Assembly: GCF_009176545.1 (NCBI RefSeq)
Contig: NZ_VTOJ01000001.1
Coordinates: forward strand, 248,001-312,000
DNA: 64,000 bases
Origin: Salinigranum salinum
GTDB taxonomy: Archaea > Halobacteriota > Halobacteria > Halobacteriales > Haloferacaceae
Direction of reading: 5' to 3'
Every line of letters begins with the position of its first letter. Positions within the stretch are counted from its first letter, which is position 1. This document shows, piece after piece, positions 7,454 to 15,661 of the stretch. Position numbers and translations under genes: made by a program. The notes below the pieces were generated by a model, which made no database searches, was not told the origin of the DNA, and saw only the letters and a program-made list of their open reading frames with translations.

Positions 7454-8016
7454 ATCGCCGCCGCCTCGTCCTCGCCGCGCTCGCGCTGGTCGCCCTGGCG
7501 TCCGTGACGGGCGTGAGCAGCGTGACGTCCACGACTGCCGACCGCGACGTCACGGTCGCCGTCGCCGACGACGAGGAGGCGTACCTCGGGATCGAGTTCG
7601 GTCCAGGCGACAACGGGACGCGACCGCTCACCGTCTCCGACCGCGCGACGACCGACGGCCTCCGGGTGACGGTCGACGGAACGACCCGGTGGGCGAGTCC
7701 CGGCGATCCGGCGGTGTTCACGGTCGACTGTGGCTCCCGGGTCGAGATCACTGCCGACAGCCAGGAGGTTCGGATCAGGGTCGTTCGGGCGGTGAAAGAC
7801 TGTTCGTCGACGCTCACCGACGACGGGGACGAAGAGAGTGATGGCGACGAGGATGACGATGACACCACCGACGGCGATAGCGACGAGAACGACGATGACG
7901 ACACAACCGACGGTGATGGCGACGAGAACGACGATGACACAACCGACGGCGATGGCGACGAGAACGACGGTGACACAACCGACGGTGATGGCGGCGAGAA
8001 CGACGACGTAGGGTAA
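7450..8016 (+). CDS. Secreted protein with C-terminal Asp/Thr-rich repeats
   Basis: Translation from the GTG at 7450, which overlaps the stop of the regulator gene, gives 188 residues: signal peptide NRRRLVLAALALVALASVTG, a beta-rich domain of about 95 residues with two Cys (FTVDCGSRVEI and VKDCSSTL) that could form a disulfide, then an extremely acidic tail made of a repeated unit close to DDTTDGDGDEND. I do not recognise a known function; the folded part has the look of short exported haloarchaeal proteins of the DUF1102 kind. The tail may act as a spacer or bind cations. Confidence 0.65.
   Translation: MNRRRLVLAALALVALASVTGVSSVTSTTADRDVTVAVADDEEAYLGIEFGPGDNGTRPLTVSDRATTDGLRVTVDGTTRWASPGDPAVFTVDCGSRVEITADSQEVRIRVVRAVKDCSSTLTDDGDEESDGDEDDDDTTDGDSDENDDDDTTDGDGDENDDDTTDGDGDENDGDTTDGDGGENDDVG
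7856..8005 (+). repeat. In-frame minisatellite coding for the acidic tail
   Basis: About four tandem units of 36-39 bp, each starting GACACAACCGACGG or a close variant and coding for 12-13 residues (Asp-Thr-Thr-Asp-Gly-Asp-x-Asp-Glu-Asn-Asp-Asp). Unit length is always a multiple of three, so gain or loss of units would lengthen or shorten the tail without a frameshift. Confidence 0.8.
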
Positions 8017-8145
8017 TCGGAACCCCGGCGCGAGACGGTCGATTTCGACCCCGAGACGGTGTTCCTGCAGTCGTGCTCGCCGCCGCCCCTCTTTCGTGCA
8101 CAACCAACGACTATACGCCCCGACGTCGTACACCAGTGCAGGGCG

Positions 8146-8649
8146 ATGTTCGACGAGATCATGCGGAAGTTCGAGGGGAGCCCGAGCCAGCAGGCGGTCA
8201 TCCGCCTCCTGCTCGAACGCGGCTTCTCGGTCAACGACGACGGCCGGGTCGTCTCCGGCGGGATCGAGATCCCGAACACGGGCATCGCCCGCGAGATCGG
8301 CGTCGACCGCCGCGTCGTCGACTCCACCACCGACGCCATCCTCGCGGACCCCGAGCTCAGACAGATCTTCCAGAACATCTCCTCGATCCCGAGCCTGATG
8401 GACCTCGCACCCGTCCTCGACCTCACCGTCCTCACGATCGAGGTCGACGACGCCGACGCGCCGGGGATCGTCGCACGCGTCACGACGCTCATCGCCGATC
8501 GCGACATCTCCATCCGACAGACGGTCAGCGAGGATCCCGAGTTCACGGACGACCCGAAACTCTACCTCGTCACCGACGGCGACCTCCCGGGCGACCTCCT
8601 CACGGAGCTGTCGGCGCTCGACTTCGTCCGGCGCGTGAGCATCGCCTGA
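8146..8649 (+). CDS. ACT-domain regulator of amino-acid metabolism (COG2150 type)
   Basis: A 167-residue protein. The N-terminal part (about 1-85) has a helix-turn-helix pattern (SPSQQAVIRLLLERGFSVND, IPNTGIAREIGVDRRVVDST), and the C-terminal part (about 90-167) is an ACT domain (LTVLTIEVDDADAPGIVARV) expected to bind an amino acid. The family is annotated as a regulator of amino-acid metabolism. The ATG at 8146 is preceded by a TATA-like CTATACG about 35 nt upstream; the longer upstream frame has no family match. Confidence 0.85.
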   Translation: MFDEIMRKFEGSPSQQAVIRLLLERGFSVNDDGRVVSGGIEIPNTGIAREIGVDRRVVDSTTDAILADPELRQIFQNISSIPSLMDLAPVLDLTVLTIEVDDADAPGIVARVTTLIADRDISIRQTVSEDPEFTDDPKLYLVTDGDLPGDLLTELSALDFVRRVSIA

Positions 8650-8724
8650 TTCGACGGGTCGGGCGGTTCGACGACGCGCCACGCCCGGACAAGGCATTTA
8701 CCCGACGCGGCTGGACACGCGCAC

Positions 8725-9492
8725 ATGCCCGCCCGCCCCGTGCTCGCCCTCTTCGTCGTCGGCCTCTTGCTCCTCCCCGGGCCGGTCTACGCCGGGGTCG
8801 TCGACTCCCTCGACCGCGACAGGATCGCCACCGGCTACGGCGCCGAACGGGTCGACCTCGACGACCCCGAGACGAGAGAGCGGCTCGTCGAACGCTTCGA
8901 CGACGACGTGACCGTCACCATCGCCCACGTCGCCGAACCGTACGCGGCCGACGAGTTCCGGGCGCAGAATCGGACTGTCAGGGTGCTCCGGCGTGCCTAC
9001 CGGGGGAACGGCTCCGTCCGCGTCACCGACGAGGCGGTCCGGGCCGACGTCACGAGTCTCGCGCACAACGCCAGCTTCCTCCGACCTGACTTCGACCACG
9101 AACCCCGACGACTCGTGGTCGATCGCCGCGACGACGCGCTCCTGGTCGAGACCCGCGCGGCGAACGCCTCGGAACGGTTCGCGGCGGTCCGCGAGGCGGC
9201 CGTCGTCCGCGACGACGCGCTTTCGCCGGCCGAGCGAGCCACCGTCGAGAAGGTGTTGAAGGCCAGCCTCGGCGAGGACCGCGGCTACTACCGCCCCTAC
9301 CGGGACGAACCGCACCCCTTCCCCGCGGTGGTCGAGCGGGACGGCGACTACTCCCTCGTCCGTCCGGTCGTCACCGTCGACGACGTCGGGCCCGACGGCT
9401 TCCTCGTCGGGCTGGTCGGGTCGGGCGTCGGCCTCGTCTGTCTCCTCGGCGCCGTCGCGGCGGCGTTCGTCGAGCGCGTCGGGAACGGGTGA
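8725..9492 (+). CDS. Secreted/membrane-anchored haloarchaeal protein of unknown function
   Basis: A 255-residue protein with an N-terminal signal or membrane helix (LALFVVGLLLLPGPVYA), a long charged outside region without recognisable motifs, and a C-terminal membrane helix (about 226-248, FLVGLVGSGVGLVCLLGAVAAAF). This topology suggests a surface domain tethered at both ends. I do not recognise the family. It lies between the ACT regulator and the YigZ-type gene on the same strand, with gaps of 75 and 47 nt. Confidence 0.7.
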   Translation: MPARPVLALFVVGLLLLPGPVYAGVVDSLDRDRIATGYGAERVDLDDPETRERLVERFDDDVTVTIAHVAEPYAADEFRAQNRTVRVLRRAYRGNGSVRVTDEAVRADVTSLAHNASFLRPDFDHEPRRLVVDRRDDALLVETRAANASERFAAVREAAVVRDDALSPAERATVEKVLKASLGEDRGYYRPYRDEPHPFPAVVERDGDYSLVRPVVTVDDVGPDGFLVGLVGSGVGLVCLLGAVAAAFVERVGNG

Positions 9493-9539
9493 CACGGCTC
9501 GATCGAACCCTTTTCGTCCGACGCGCACGACGACGGCGT

Positions 9540-10157
9540 ATGACCGAGGGGACGTACCGCACCGTCGCGGGGCGTGGCCAGGCCGCGTTCGAGATCCGGG
9601 GTTCGGAGTTCGTCGGCTACGTCGCCCCCGCCGAGACGGTCGAAGAGGCCGAGTCGTTCGTCGACGCGGTCGAGGCCGAACACGCCGACGCGACCCACAA
9701 CGTCCCCGCCTACCGCGTCCCCGCGGACCCCTCGAAGGTGGACGTCCTCCTCCGCGAGTGGTGTTCGGACGACGGCGAACCGACCGGCTCGTCGGGCAAA
9801 CCGGCGCTGAACGTGCTCGTCCAGCGTGACCTCCGCAACGTCGTCGCGGTCGTCACCCGGTACTACGGCGGCACCAACCTGGGCGTGGGTGGACTCGCCC
9901 GGGCGTACTCGCGGGCGGTGAAGGAGGCGGTCGACGACGCCGGAGTCGTCGAGGAACGGCCACACGAGCGGTTCGAAGCGGTCGTCGACTACGACGACTC
10001 CGGCACCGTCCGGGGAGTCCTCGAATCCGCCGGCGCGGAGTTCGACGCCGACTACGGCGAACGGGCCTCGTTCTCGGTTCGAGTTCCGATCGACGACGCC
10101 GCTGGACTCAGGGACCGCCTCCGGAGCGCGACGAGCGGGCGCGTCGACCTCTCCTGA
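9540..10157 (+). CDS. YigZ/IMPACT family protein
   Basis: A 205-residue protein of the UPF0029/IMPACT family. The diagnostic segment DDGEPTGSSGKPALNVL is followed by VVAVVTRYYGGTNLGVGGLARAYSRAV. The C-terminal ferredoxin-like DUF1949 part (about 130-200) is also present. Eukaryotic IMPACT modulates translation stress signalling; the molecular role of archaeal members is not established. The ATG at 9540 matches the family start, and an upstream in-frame start adds only low-complexity Arg-rich residues. Confidence 0.9.
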   Translation: MTEGTYRTVAGRGQAAFEIRGSEFVGYVAPAETVEEAESFVDAVEAEHADATHNVPAYRVPADPSKVDVLLREWCSDDGEPTGSSGKPALNVLVQRDLRNVVAVVTRYYGGTNLGVGGLARAYSRAVKEAVDDAGVVEERPHERFEAVVDYDDSGTVRGVLESAGAEFDADYGERASFSVRVPIDDAAGLRDRLRSATSGRVDLS

Positions 10158-10298
10158 CGGGCCGAGTCTGTCGTGACACCTCGGGCTGATCCGCCCCGAA
10201 ACCTCGGACCGACTCCGCCGTGGTGTGGCGGGTCGGCCGCACGAGTTCGACTCCCGTCCGCCGGAACGTTCTTGCCCCGGTCACGTGAGTCCGCGTCC

Positions 10299-12464
10299 AT
10301 GCGCCTCACGGCCGCGGACTACCACGACCTCACGCGGGTGTCGTCGCCGGCGGTCTCGCCCGACGGATCGACGGTCGCCTACGTCGTCCACCGCCCGACC
10401 GACGACGAGACGACCGACGCGAGCGTCTCCGTCGTCCCCACCGCGGGTGGCGATCCACGGCGGTTCACCACCGCCGACGGCGTCGACGCCGAGCCGACGT
10501 TCTCACCCGACGGAGCGTGGCTCGCCTTCACCAGCACCCGCGGCGACGACGACCGCACACAGCTCTGGGTGGTCCCCACCGACGGCGGCGAAGCGCGACC
10601 CGTCACGGACGTCCCCGGCGGCGTCACGGATGTCGAGTGGTCGCCCGACGGCGAACGGATCGCCTTCGTCGGCGAGACCACGGCGGCCGAGCGCGACGCC
10701 GGGACGGACTGCCACGCGAGCGACGACGAACGCGAGACGCCCGACCCGCGCGTCGTCGACCGACTGGTCTACCGGCGCGGGACGGAGTACCTCGACGGCA
10801 CGCGACGGCACGTCTACGTCGCCGACGTGTGCGACGTGCTCGCCGGCGACCCGTCGACCGCGCCACCGACCGACGCCGTCACCCGGGTGACCGACGGCGA
10901 CGTCGACTACGCGTCGCCGACCTGGGGCGACGACGACACGCTCTCGTACGCCGTCTCCCGTCGCCGCGACGGGGGTGACCCCGACGACGCGATCGAGTAC
11001 GAGGTGGTCGCCCACGACCTCGCGGCCGGGGAGACGCGCCACGTCGCGTGGTCGGAGGCGTGGGATCCGGCGCTCGCGGCGACCGCCGACGGCCGCGTCG
11101 CGTACCTCCGCACGCCGACTGACGACGGCCCGCCCGTCCAGACCGACGTCGAGGTCGTCGTGCCCGACGCGGACGACCCCATCGTCCCGACCGCGGGACT
11201 CGACCGGACCGTCCTCGCCGAGCGTGGGCTCTGCTGGGGGCCCGACGAGGAGGCGCTCTACGCCGTCACGCCCGACGAGGGAGCGTTCGTCGTCAGGCGG
11301 TTCTCGGTCGACGCTGGCGAGGTCGGTGTCGACGATGCCGACGGGTCGACGGACGGGCACGACGTGGTGGTCGACGCCGGCGAGGTCGACGGCCTCGCGG
11401 TCGGCCCTGGCGTCGTCGCGGTCACGAAGAGCACGGCCGACCATCCGGGAGACGTGTTCGTCGTCGACGAGGGCGGGGAGCGTCGCCTCACCGAGGTCAA
11501 CGCCGCGTTGCTCGCCGGCCGCGACGTGGCGACCCCCGAGGAGGTGTGGTTCGACTCCCCGGCGGGACCGGTGCAGGGGTGGCTCATGCTCCCGCCCGGG
11601 GCGGGTGACGCCGCTGGGGACGGGAACGGAAACGAGGACGAGGACGGAGGAGCCGACTCGGACGACCCGCCCTCGTACCCGCTGGTCGTCGAGATCCACG
11701 GTGGTCCGCACGCGATGTGGACCACGGCGGGGACGATGTGGCACGAGTTCCGGACGCTCGCCGCCCGCGGCTACGCGGTGTTCTGGTGCAACCCCCGTGG
11801 ATCGATCGGCTACGGCGAGGCGTTCGCGACAGCGAACGTGCGCGACTGGGGCGCGGTGACCGCCCGGGACGTCCTCGCCGGCGTCGACGCGGTGTGTGAA
11901 CGCGACGCCGTCGACGACTCCCAGGTGTTTCTCACCGGCGGGAGCTTCGGCGGCTTCATGACCGCCTGGCTCGTCGGCCACGACGATCGTTTCCGGGCCG
12001 CCGTCGCTCAGCGCGGCGTCTACGACCTCACCTCCTTCTACGGCTCGTCGGACGCGTTCAAACTCGTCGAGTGGGACTTCGAGACGACGCCGTGGGCCGA
12101 CGCCGGATTCCTCTGGGAGCAGTCGCCCGCTTCCGTCGCCCACGAGGTGACGACGCCGACGCTCGTCGTCCACGCCGAGCGGGACTTCCGCGTCCCCGTC
12201 AACAACGCCGAACTCCTCTACCTCCTCCTGAAGAAGAACGGCGTCGACACCCGGCTCGTGCGCTACCCGCGGGAAGGGCACGAACTCTCGCGGTCTGGCG
12301 AACCCGGCCACATCGTCGACCGTCTCGAACGCATCGCCCGCTGGTTCGACGGCTACTCCGCCCACCACGACGCGGCCCGCGCGCTCGACCGCGGCGACGG
12401 CGGGCTGTCGGGGACGGCTTCCGACGCCTCGACCGGCCGTGACTCGGCGGACGACGGCCGCTGA
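10299..12464 (+). CDS. S9-family prolyl-oligopeptidase/acylaminoacyl-peptidase
   Basis: A 721-residue serine peptidase. The N-terminal half is a beta-propeller with TolB/WD40-like blades (repeated FSPDGAWLAFTST and WSPDGERIAFVGE). The C-terminal alpha/beta-hydrolase domain carries the full triad: Ser549 in GGSFGGFM, Asp629 in HAERDFRVP, and His661 in REGHELSRSG. The oxyanion region VEIHGGPHAMW precedes it. The propeller normally limits substrates to peptides. An acidic insert around residues 425-455 (GNGNEDEDGG) is a halophilic addition. The start at 10299 fits the family N-terminus MRLTAADYHDL. No signal peptide, so it is likely cytoplasmic. Confidence 0.93.
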   Translation: MRLTAADYHDLTRVSSPAVSPDGSTVAYVVHRPTDDETTDASVSVVPTAGGDPRRFTTADGVDAEPTFSPDGAWLAFTSTRGDDDRTQLWVVPTDGGEARPVTDVPGGVTDVEWSPDGERIAFVGETTAAERDAGTDCHASDDERETPDPRVVDRLVYRRGTEYLDGTRRHVYVADVCDVLAGDPSTAPPTDAVTRVTDGDVDYASPTWGDDDTLSYAVSRRRDGGDPDDAIEYEVVAHDLAAGETRHVAWSEAWDPALAATADGRVAYLRTPTDDGPPVQTDVEVVVPDADDPIVPTAGLDRTVLAERGLCWGPDEEALYAVTPDEGAFVVRRFSVDAGEVGVDDADGSTDGHDVVVDAGEVDGLAVGPGVVAVTKSTADHPGDVFVVDEGGERRLTEVNAALLAGRDVATPEEVWFDSPAGPVQGWLMLPPGAGDAAGDGNGNEDEDGGADSDDPPSYPLVVEIHGGPHAMWTTAGTMWHEFRTLAARGYAVFWCNPRGSIGYGEAFATANVRDWGAVTARDVLAGVDAVCERDAVDDSQVFLTGGSFGGFMTAWLVGHDDRFRAAVAQRGVYDLTSFYGSSDAFKLVEWDFETTPWADAGFLWEQSPASVAHEVTTPTLVVHAERDFRVPVNNAELLYLLLKKNGVDTRLVRYPREGHELSRSGEPGHIVDRLERIARWFDGYSAHHDAARALDRGDGGLSGTASDASTGRDSADDGR

Positions 12465-12537
12465 CACACGACGCGTGGGTGGACGGCGTCGAGTCGGCGG
12501 TCGGATCGGACCGGGAGTTGGGCTCTCGCCGTCGGTC

Positions 12538-12789
12538 TCAGTCGACGATGATCTCGGAGCCTTCCCCGCCCCGCCGCGACGGCTGCATCTCGCGTTCGTA
12601 CCGATCGATCCACTCGGCGAAACAGTCGGGACAGAGCCGGTGGCTGTGGACCGTCGACCGGTCGACCGTCACCTCTACCGTGCGTGCGAGCGCGTCCGCG
12701 ACGCTCGTTCGACAGTCGTCGCACGGCTCTCCCGCCGTGCCGCCGTCGGGGATCGGACGGTCTCCGGTCGTGTCGAACACGTCGTACAT
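12538..12789 (-). CDS. Small CxxC zinc-binding protein
   Basis: An 83-residue protein with two CxxC knuckles, EPCDDCRTS and RLCPDCFAEW, about 28 residues apart, which together could hold one zinc ion. An HSHR pair lies just before the second knuckle. The protein ends GEGSEIIVD. It resembles small haloarchaeal zinc-finger proteins of unknown role. It converges on the S9 peptidase gene, 73 nt away. A likely decayed relative lies immediately upstream at 13022-13150. Confidence 0.75.
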   Translation of the reverse strand: MYDVFDTTGDRPIPDGGTAGEPCDDCRTSVADALARTVEVTVDRSTVHSHRLCPDCFAEWIDRYEREMQPSRRGGEGSEIIVD

Positions 12790-13237
12790 ACGTTCCGATT
12801 CACCGCAGACGTCTTAGGTATGGTGCCGGTTCGGGCCCTCCGTGGGACGTCCCCGTCCGAGTCACCCGTGGGACGATCTCGTCGGGTCACCCGTGGGACC
12901 GTTCCACAGGGGAGCGATCAGTGGTCGGTTTCGTTAGCGCGGTTTCACCGACGTGGCCGTGGACCGTCCGGCGGTTTCGAAGCGAAACGAGGGGGTTCGG
13001 ATCCGGTGCACACCGGCGGTCTCAGGCGACGATGATCCCCGAGCCGTCGTCCCGCGACGAGGGACCAGCTCGCGGTCGAACCGATCGCGCCAGCGGACGA
13101 ACCACGACTCCCCGTCGTGGTCTCGGTCCACGCCCCACTGGTCGCGGCCACGGTGACGCCCACCATATCTCGTATGACCTCGACGTCTCCCGCGATCGTG
13201 ACGTCGCTGTCTCGGCCGTGATACCGCAGTCACCCGG
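12790..13237. other. Gene-poor gap between the zinc protein and upp
   Basis: Apart from the probable pseudogene near 13022-13150 this stretch holds no gene I can support. It contains a short direct repeat, TCACCCGTGGGAC, at about 12860 and 12888. The long antisense frames crossing it are shadows of upp. Confidence 0.5.
13022..13150 (-). pseudogene. Probable frameshifted relative of the small zinc protein
   Basis: On the minus strand one frame reads ESWFVRWRDRFDREL and, after a frame change, the next reads SSRDDGSGIIVA before a TGA at 13022-13024. These parallel CFAEWIDRYEREM and RRGGEGSEIIVD at the end of the intact zinc protein 12538-12789. No cysteine knuckle is left. The similarity is short and includes a frameshift, so this is a likely but unproven relic of a tandem duplicate. 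Confidence 0.4.
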
Positions 13238-13918
13238 TCAGGTGGTGCGGAACGCGCGGTCGCCAGCGTCGCCCAGTCCGGGGACGATGTAGCCGTCGTC
13301 GTCGAGGTGGTCGTCGATGGCGACGGTGAGCAGGTCGGCCTGCGGATAGGCGTCGCCGACGCGGAGCAGGCCGTCGGGCGCGGAGACGGCCGAGAGGACG
13401 AACAGGTCCGTGGGGGTTCCCTCGGCGCTCTCCACCACGTGGTCGAGGACCGCACACATCGTGCTCCCGGTGGCGAGCATCGGGTCGGCGACGATGACGG
13501 TGTCCTTCTCCCTGATCTCGGGGAGTTTGACGTAGTCGATCGTGATCGGGAACTGGCCGTCGTCGTCCATACCGGCCTCCTCGTCTCGGCCGGCGGAGAT
13601 GACGCCCTGTTTCGCACGCGGGAACGCCTTCAGGAGCCCCTCGACGAACGGGGTCGCCGCCCGGAGCACGTTGATGATGACGACGTCGTCGAGTCCTTTC
13701 ACTCGTTCGCCGGTGGTCTCCTGCAGCGGGGTCCGGATGCTGACGTACTCGGTCTCCATCGCCCCGTCGATGATCTCGTACCCGCAGATGCGGCCCAGCT
13801 TGACCAGGCCTTTGCGGAACGCCACCTGTTCGGTCTCGACGTCTCGCAGCCGCGAGAGCGTGTCTTTCGCGAGCGCGTGTGTGATCAGGTACGCGTTGTC
13901 GCGGTCGTCGATGGTCAT
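13238..13918 (-). CDS. upp: Uracil phosphoribosyltransferase
   Basis: Salvages uracil and PRPP to UMP. The protein is 226 residues, normal for the family. The PRPP-binding loop is visible as [20 protein letters not shown], and the uracil-binding C-terminus as [15 protein letters not shown]. The conserved VPILRAA-type segment reads [19 protein letters not shown]. The ATG at 13918 has a strong TATA box 23 nt upstream and the family N-terminus; the frame stays open upstream but adds no known sequence. Confidence 0.95.
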   Translation of the reverse strand: MTIDDRDNAYLITHALAKDTLSRLRDVETEQVAFRKGLVKLGRICGYEIIDGAMETEYVSIRTPLQETTGERVKGLDDVVIINVLRAATPFVEGLLKAFPRAKQGVISAGRDEEAGMDDDGQFPITIDYVKLPEIREKDTVIVADPMLATGSTMCAVLDHVVESAEGTPTDLFVLSAVSAPDGLLRVGDAYPQADLLTVAIDDHLDDDGYIVPGLGDAGDRAFRTT

Positions 13919-13940
13919 ATCCCAGGTGCCGATGGGGACG

Positions 13941-13950
13941 GATATAAAAC
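13941..13950 (-). promoter_or_regulatory. TATA box of upp
   Basis: The minus strand carries GTTTTATATC here, 23 nt before the upp start, consistent with a leaderless transcript. The rest of 13951-14188 holds two near-identical tandem units of about 33 bp around 14095-14160 (starting GCGGGCGAGATCGAG) and no supported gene. Confidence 0.65.
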
Positions 13951-14188
13951 GGGGGTATCGGTCGGTCTCATCCACCTGCTCCGGTCTCGAAGCACTCGAC
14001 CGCGCGGGGCCACGCGTCCGCTTCGGGCGTTTCGTCGACAGTGTTCGGGAGACGCTCTGCTCCGTCACCACGAAGGGTCGAACCGGGCCACAGCGCGGGC
14101 GAGATCGAGCGTCGAGGATCGTGGTCGCGGGCGAGATCGAGAGTCGAAGGTCGCGACCGAGGCTGAGTCGACCCGGTCGCGTCGTCGC

Positions 14189-14371
14189 TCACAGCACCCG
14201 GACGACGATCCCCGTCAACGCCATCAGCAGCAGCGTCGCCACGGCGGCGTTCGTGACGCTGAACGTGGCGAGACCGACGAAGTCGAGCCCCCAGAGGATC
14301 CCGGTGCCGAAGACCGCCGACAGCACGAGGTTCATCACGAACAGCACGCGGGGGTCACCCTCCGAAGCCAT
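14189..14371 (-). CDS. Small two-helix membrane protein
   Basis: A 60-residue protein with two hydrophobic segments (VLFVMNLVLSAVFGTGILWG and an Ala/Leu-rich helix ending LLLMALTGIVVRVL). I do not recognise a functional family beyond small haloarchaeal membrane proteins. It is divergent from the neighbouring membrane-protein gene at 14431 across a 59-nt shared promoter gap. Confidence 0.65.
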   Translation of the reverse strand: MASEGDPRVLFVMNLVLSAVFGTGILWGLDFVGLATFSVTNAAVATLLLMALTGIVVRVL

Positions 14372-14430
14372 ACCTCCTCTCTCCCGGTGTGGGACTTATT
14401 TTCTTTGCGTTCGCACTCCTACGACGAGAC

Positions 14431-14742
14431 ATGTTCCGCAACCGTGACGGGACACCCGTCGACCCCGTTCCGTTCCTCGTCGTCGCCGCCCTGGCGTTCC
14501 TCGTCACGTTCTCGGTCGGGCCGATCTACGCCGTCGCCGTCGGCTTCTCCTTCCCGGTCGCCGTCTCGCTCTCCGCGGCCGTCTTCGTCGTCGTCTCCAT
14601 CGGGGCGTACGTCCGGTTCGTCTGGCAGGCCCGCCCCGCAGTCCGGGCCGAGATCCCGCCCCACCAGCGGCTCTCACGGCTGGTCTACGCCGCGCTCTGT
14701 CTCGCACTCCTGCTTGTGCTGCTCGTGCTCCCGCTCCTGTGA
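14431..14742 (+). CDS. Three-helix membrane protein of unknown function
   Basis: A 103-residue protein with three predicted helices: FLVVAALAFLVTFSVGPIYAV, then VAVSLSAAVFVVVSIGAYVRF, and a C-terminal Leu-rich helix ending LLVLLVLPLL. A basic, Pro-containing linker (RAEIPPHQRLSRL) joins the last two. No catalytic motif is visible. The start at 14431 was preferred to an upstream ATG at 14389 that overlaps the divergent promoter. Confidence 0.7.
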   Translation: MFRNRDGTPVDPVPFLVVAALAFLVTFSVGPIYAVAVGFSFPVAVSLSAAVFVVVSIGAYVRFVWQARPAVRAEIPPHQRLSRLVYAALCLALLLVLLVLPLL

Positions 14743-14860
14743 CCGTTTGGTACGGTTCCGCGGCCCCGTCCGTGTCCCTCCGGACGGTCCCACTCGTCGG
14801 TCGATCGAGAACGTCCCGGGACGTCCGGCTTTTTGTCCCCGGCACGCGAGTCGTTCGGAT

Positions 14861-15271
14861 ATGCGCGAACTGGCGGTGTCGCGGTTCGTCCGGGCGACGC
14901 CCACCGAACTCGCCCGGCACCTGTCGCCGGCGACCGTCGTCGAGGCCGAGGAGACGTTCACCGTCAGCGACGTCCACGACCTCGACGACGCGACGGTCGT
15001 CACCGCGGCCGGCGGCGGGCTCCAGCTCTCGCTCCGGTTCGAGTCCCGCGACGACGGCCTCTACTACACGCAGGAGGGACAGGAGGGGCCGTTCGAGACG
15101 ATGGAGACGTGGCTCACGTTCGCCCCCGAGAACGAGGGGGCACGCCTCACCGCCCGCTCGCGGGTGAGTCTCGGCCTGCCCGTCGCGACGCTCACGGATC
15201 GGATCGCCGCGTGGAAGCGTCGTGGCGAACTGGAACGCGCGCTCGACAACCTCGCGGCGGCCGTGGAGTGA
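14861..15271 (+). CDS. SRPBCC (START/Bet v1-like) fold protein
   Basis: A 136-residue protein with the layout of a small polyketide-cyclase/SRPBCC domain: an N-terminal strand (VSRFVRATPTELARHL), central strands (LQLSLRFESRDDGLYYTQ) and a long C-terminal helix (DRIAAWKRRGELERALDNLA). Such domains bind hydrophobic ligands in a cavity; the ligand here is unknown. Single domain, cytoplasmic. Confidence 0.7.
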   Translation: MRELAVSRFVRATPTELARHLSPATVVEAEETFTVSDVHDLDDATVVTAAGGGLQLSLRFESRDDGLYYTQEGQEGPFETMETWLTFAPENEGARLTARSRVSLGLPVATLTDRIAAWKRRGELERALDNLAAAVE

Positions 15272-15439
15272 CGGGCACCCCCCGTACGGACGAGCCGTGC
15301 GGTCCCGACCCAGCCGACGCGCCTACACCCGTGCGTTCCGGCCGTTCCTGCACGCGACCGTCCGTCACCGCCCGCGCTCGTGCGCCGCTTCCGTCACACC
15401 GCCGGACGCTTTTGCCACTCGATTTCACACCACACGCGT

Positions 15440-15661
15440 ATGGGACTCCTCGGGACGCTCTCGGAGACGCTCAGGGCATCGACGCAGTCGACGAACCGCG
15501 GCGGGCGAGGCGACCAGTCGAAGGGCGCGTACTGGTGTCACGACTGTAGCGAGCGGGTCCTCGACCTCGACGTGGAGGGTGAGGGACCGCCCGACTGTCC
15601 CGACTGCGGCGAGGAGATGACGTTCGAGCGGTCGCCCGGATCGACCGGGTGTGCGTGCTGA
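15440..15661 (+). CDS. Small zinc-ribbon protein
   Basis: A 73-residue protein with CHDCSERVLDLD and CPDCGEEMTFER knuckles, a classic zinc ribbon, plus a Cys-Ala-Cys tail. Its 3' end overlaps the 3' end of the convergent DUF389 gene by 124 nt. The clear zinc ribbon indicates that this frame is genuine coding sequence in the overlap. The ATG at 15440 is favoured over an upstream in-frame ATG at 15380. Confidence 0.8.
   Translation: MGLLGTLSETLRASTQSTNRGGRGDQSKGAYWCHDCSERVLDLDVEGEGPPDCPDCGEEMTFERSPGSTGCAC

Noticed and set aside
7347..8697. Long minus-strand frames opposite the HTH/secreted-protein operon
   Set aside because: Their repeats (VVLVAIAVGC-like) are antisense readings of the Asp/Thr minisatellite.
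10215..10262. tRNA-like T-arm pattern (GAGTTCGACTCCCG) upstream of the S9 peptidase
   Set aside because: No matching acceptor, D or anticodon arms can be drawn in the preceding 80 bases, and the T-stem itself has a mismatch.
10503..12467. 654-codon frame antisense to the S9 peptidase
   Set aside because: Mirror of the strongly biased codon use of the peptidase; no motif or domain.
13307..15271. 654-codon plus-strand frame through upp and the small membrane genes
   Set aside because: Only the last 136 codons form the SRPBCC protein; the remainder is an antisense shadow.
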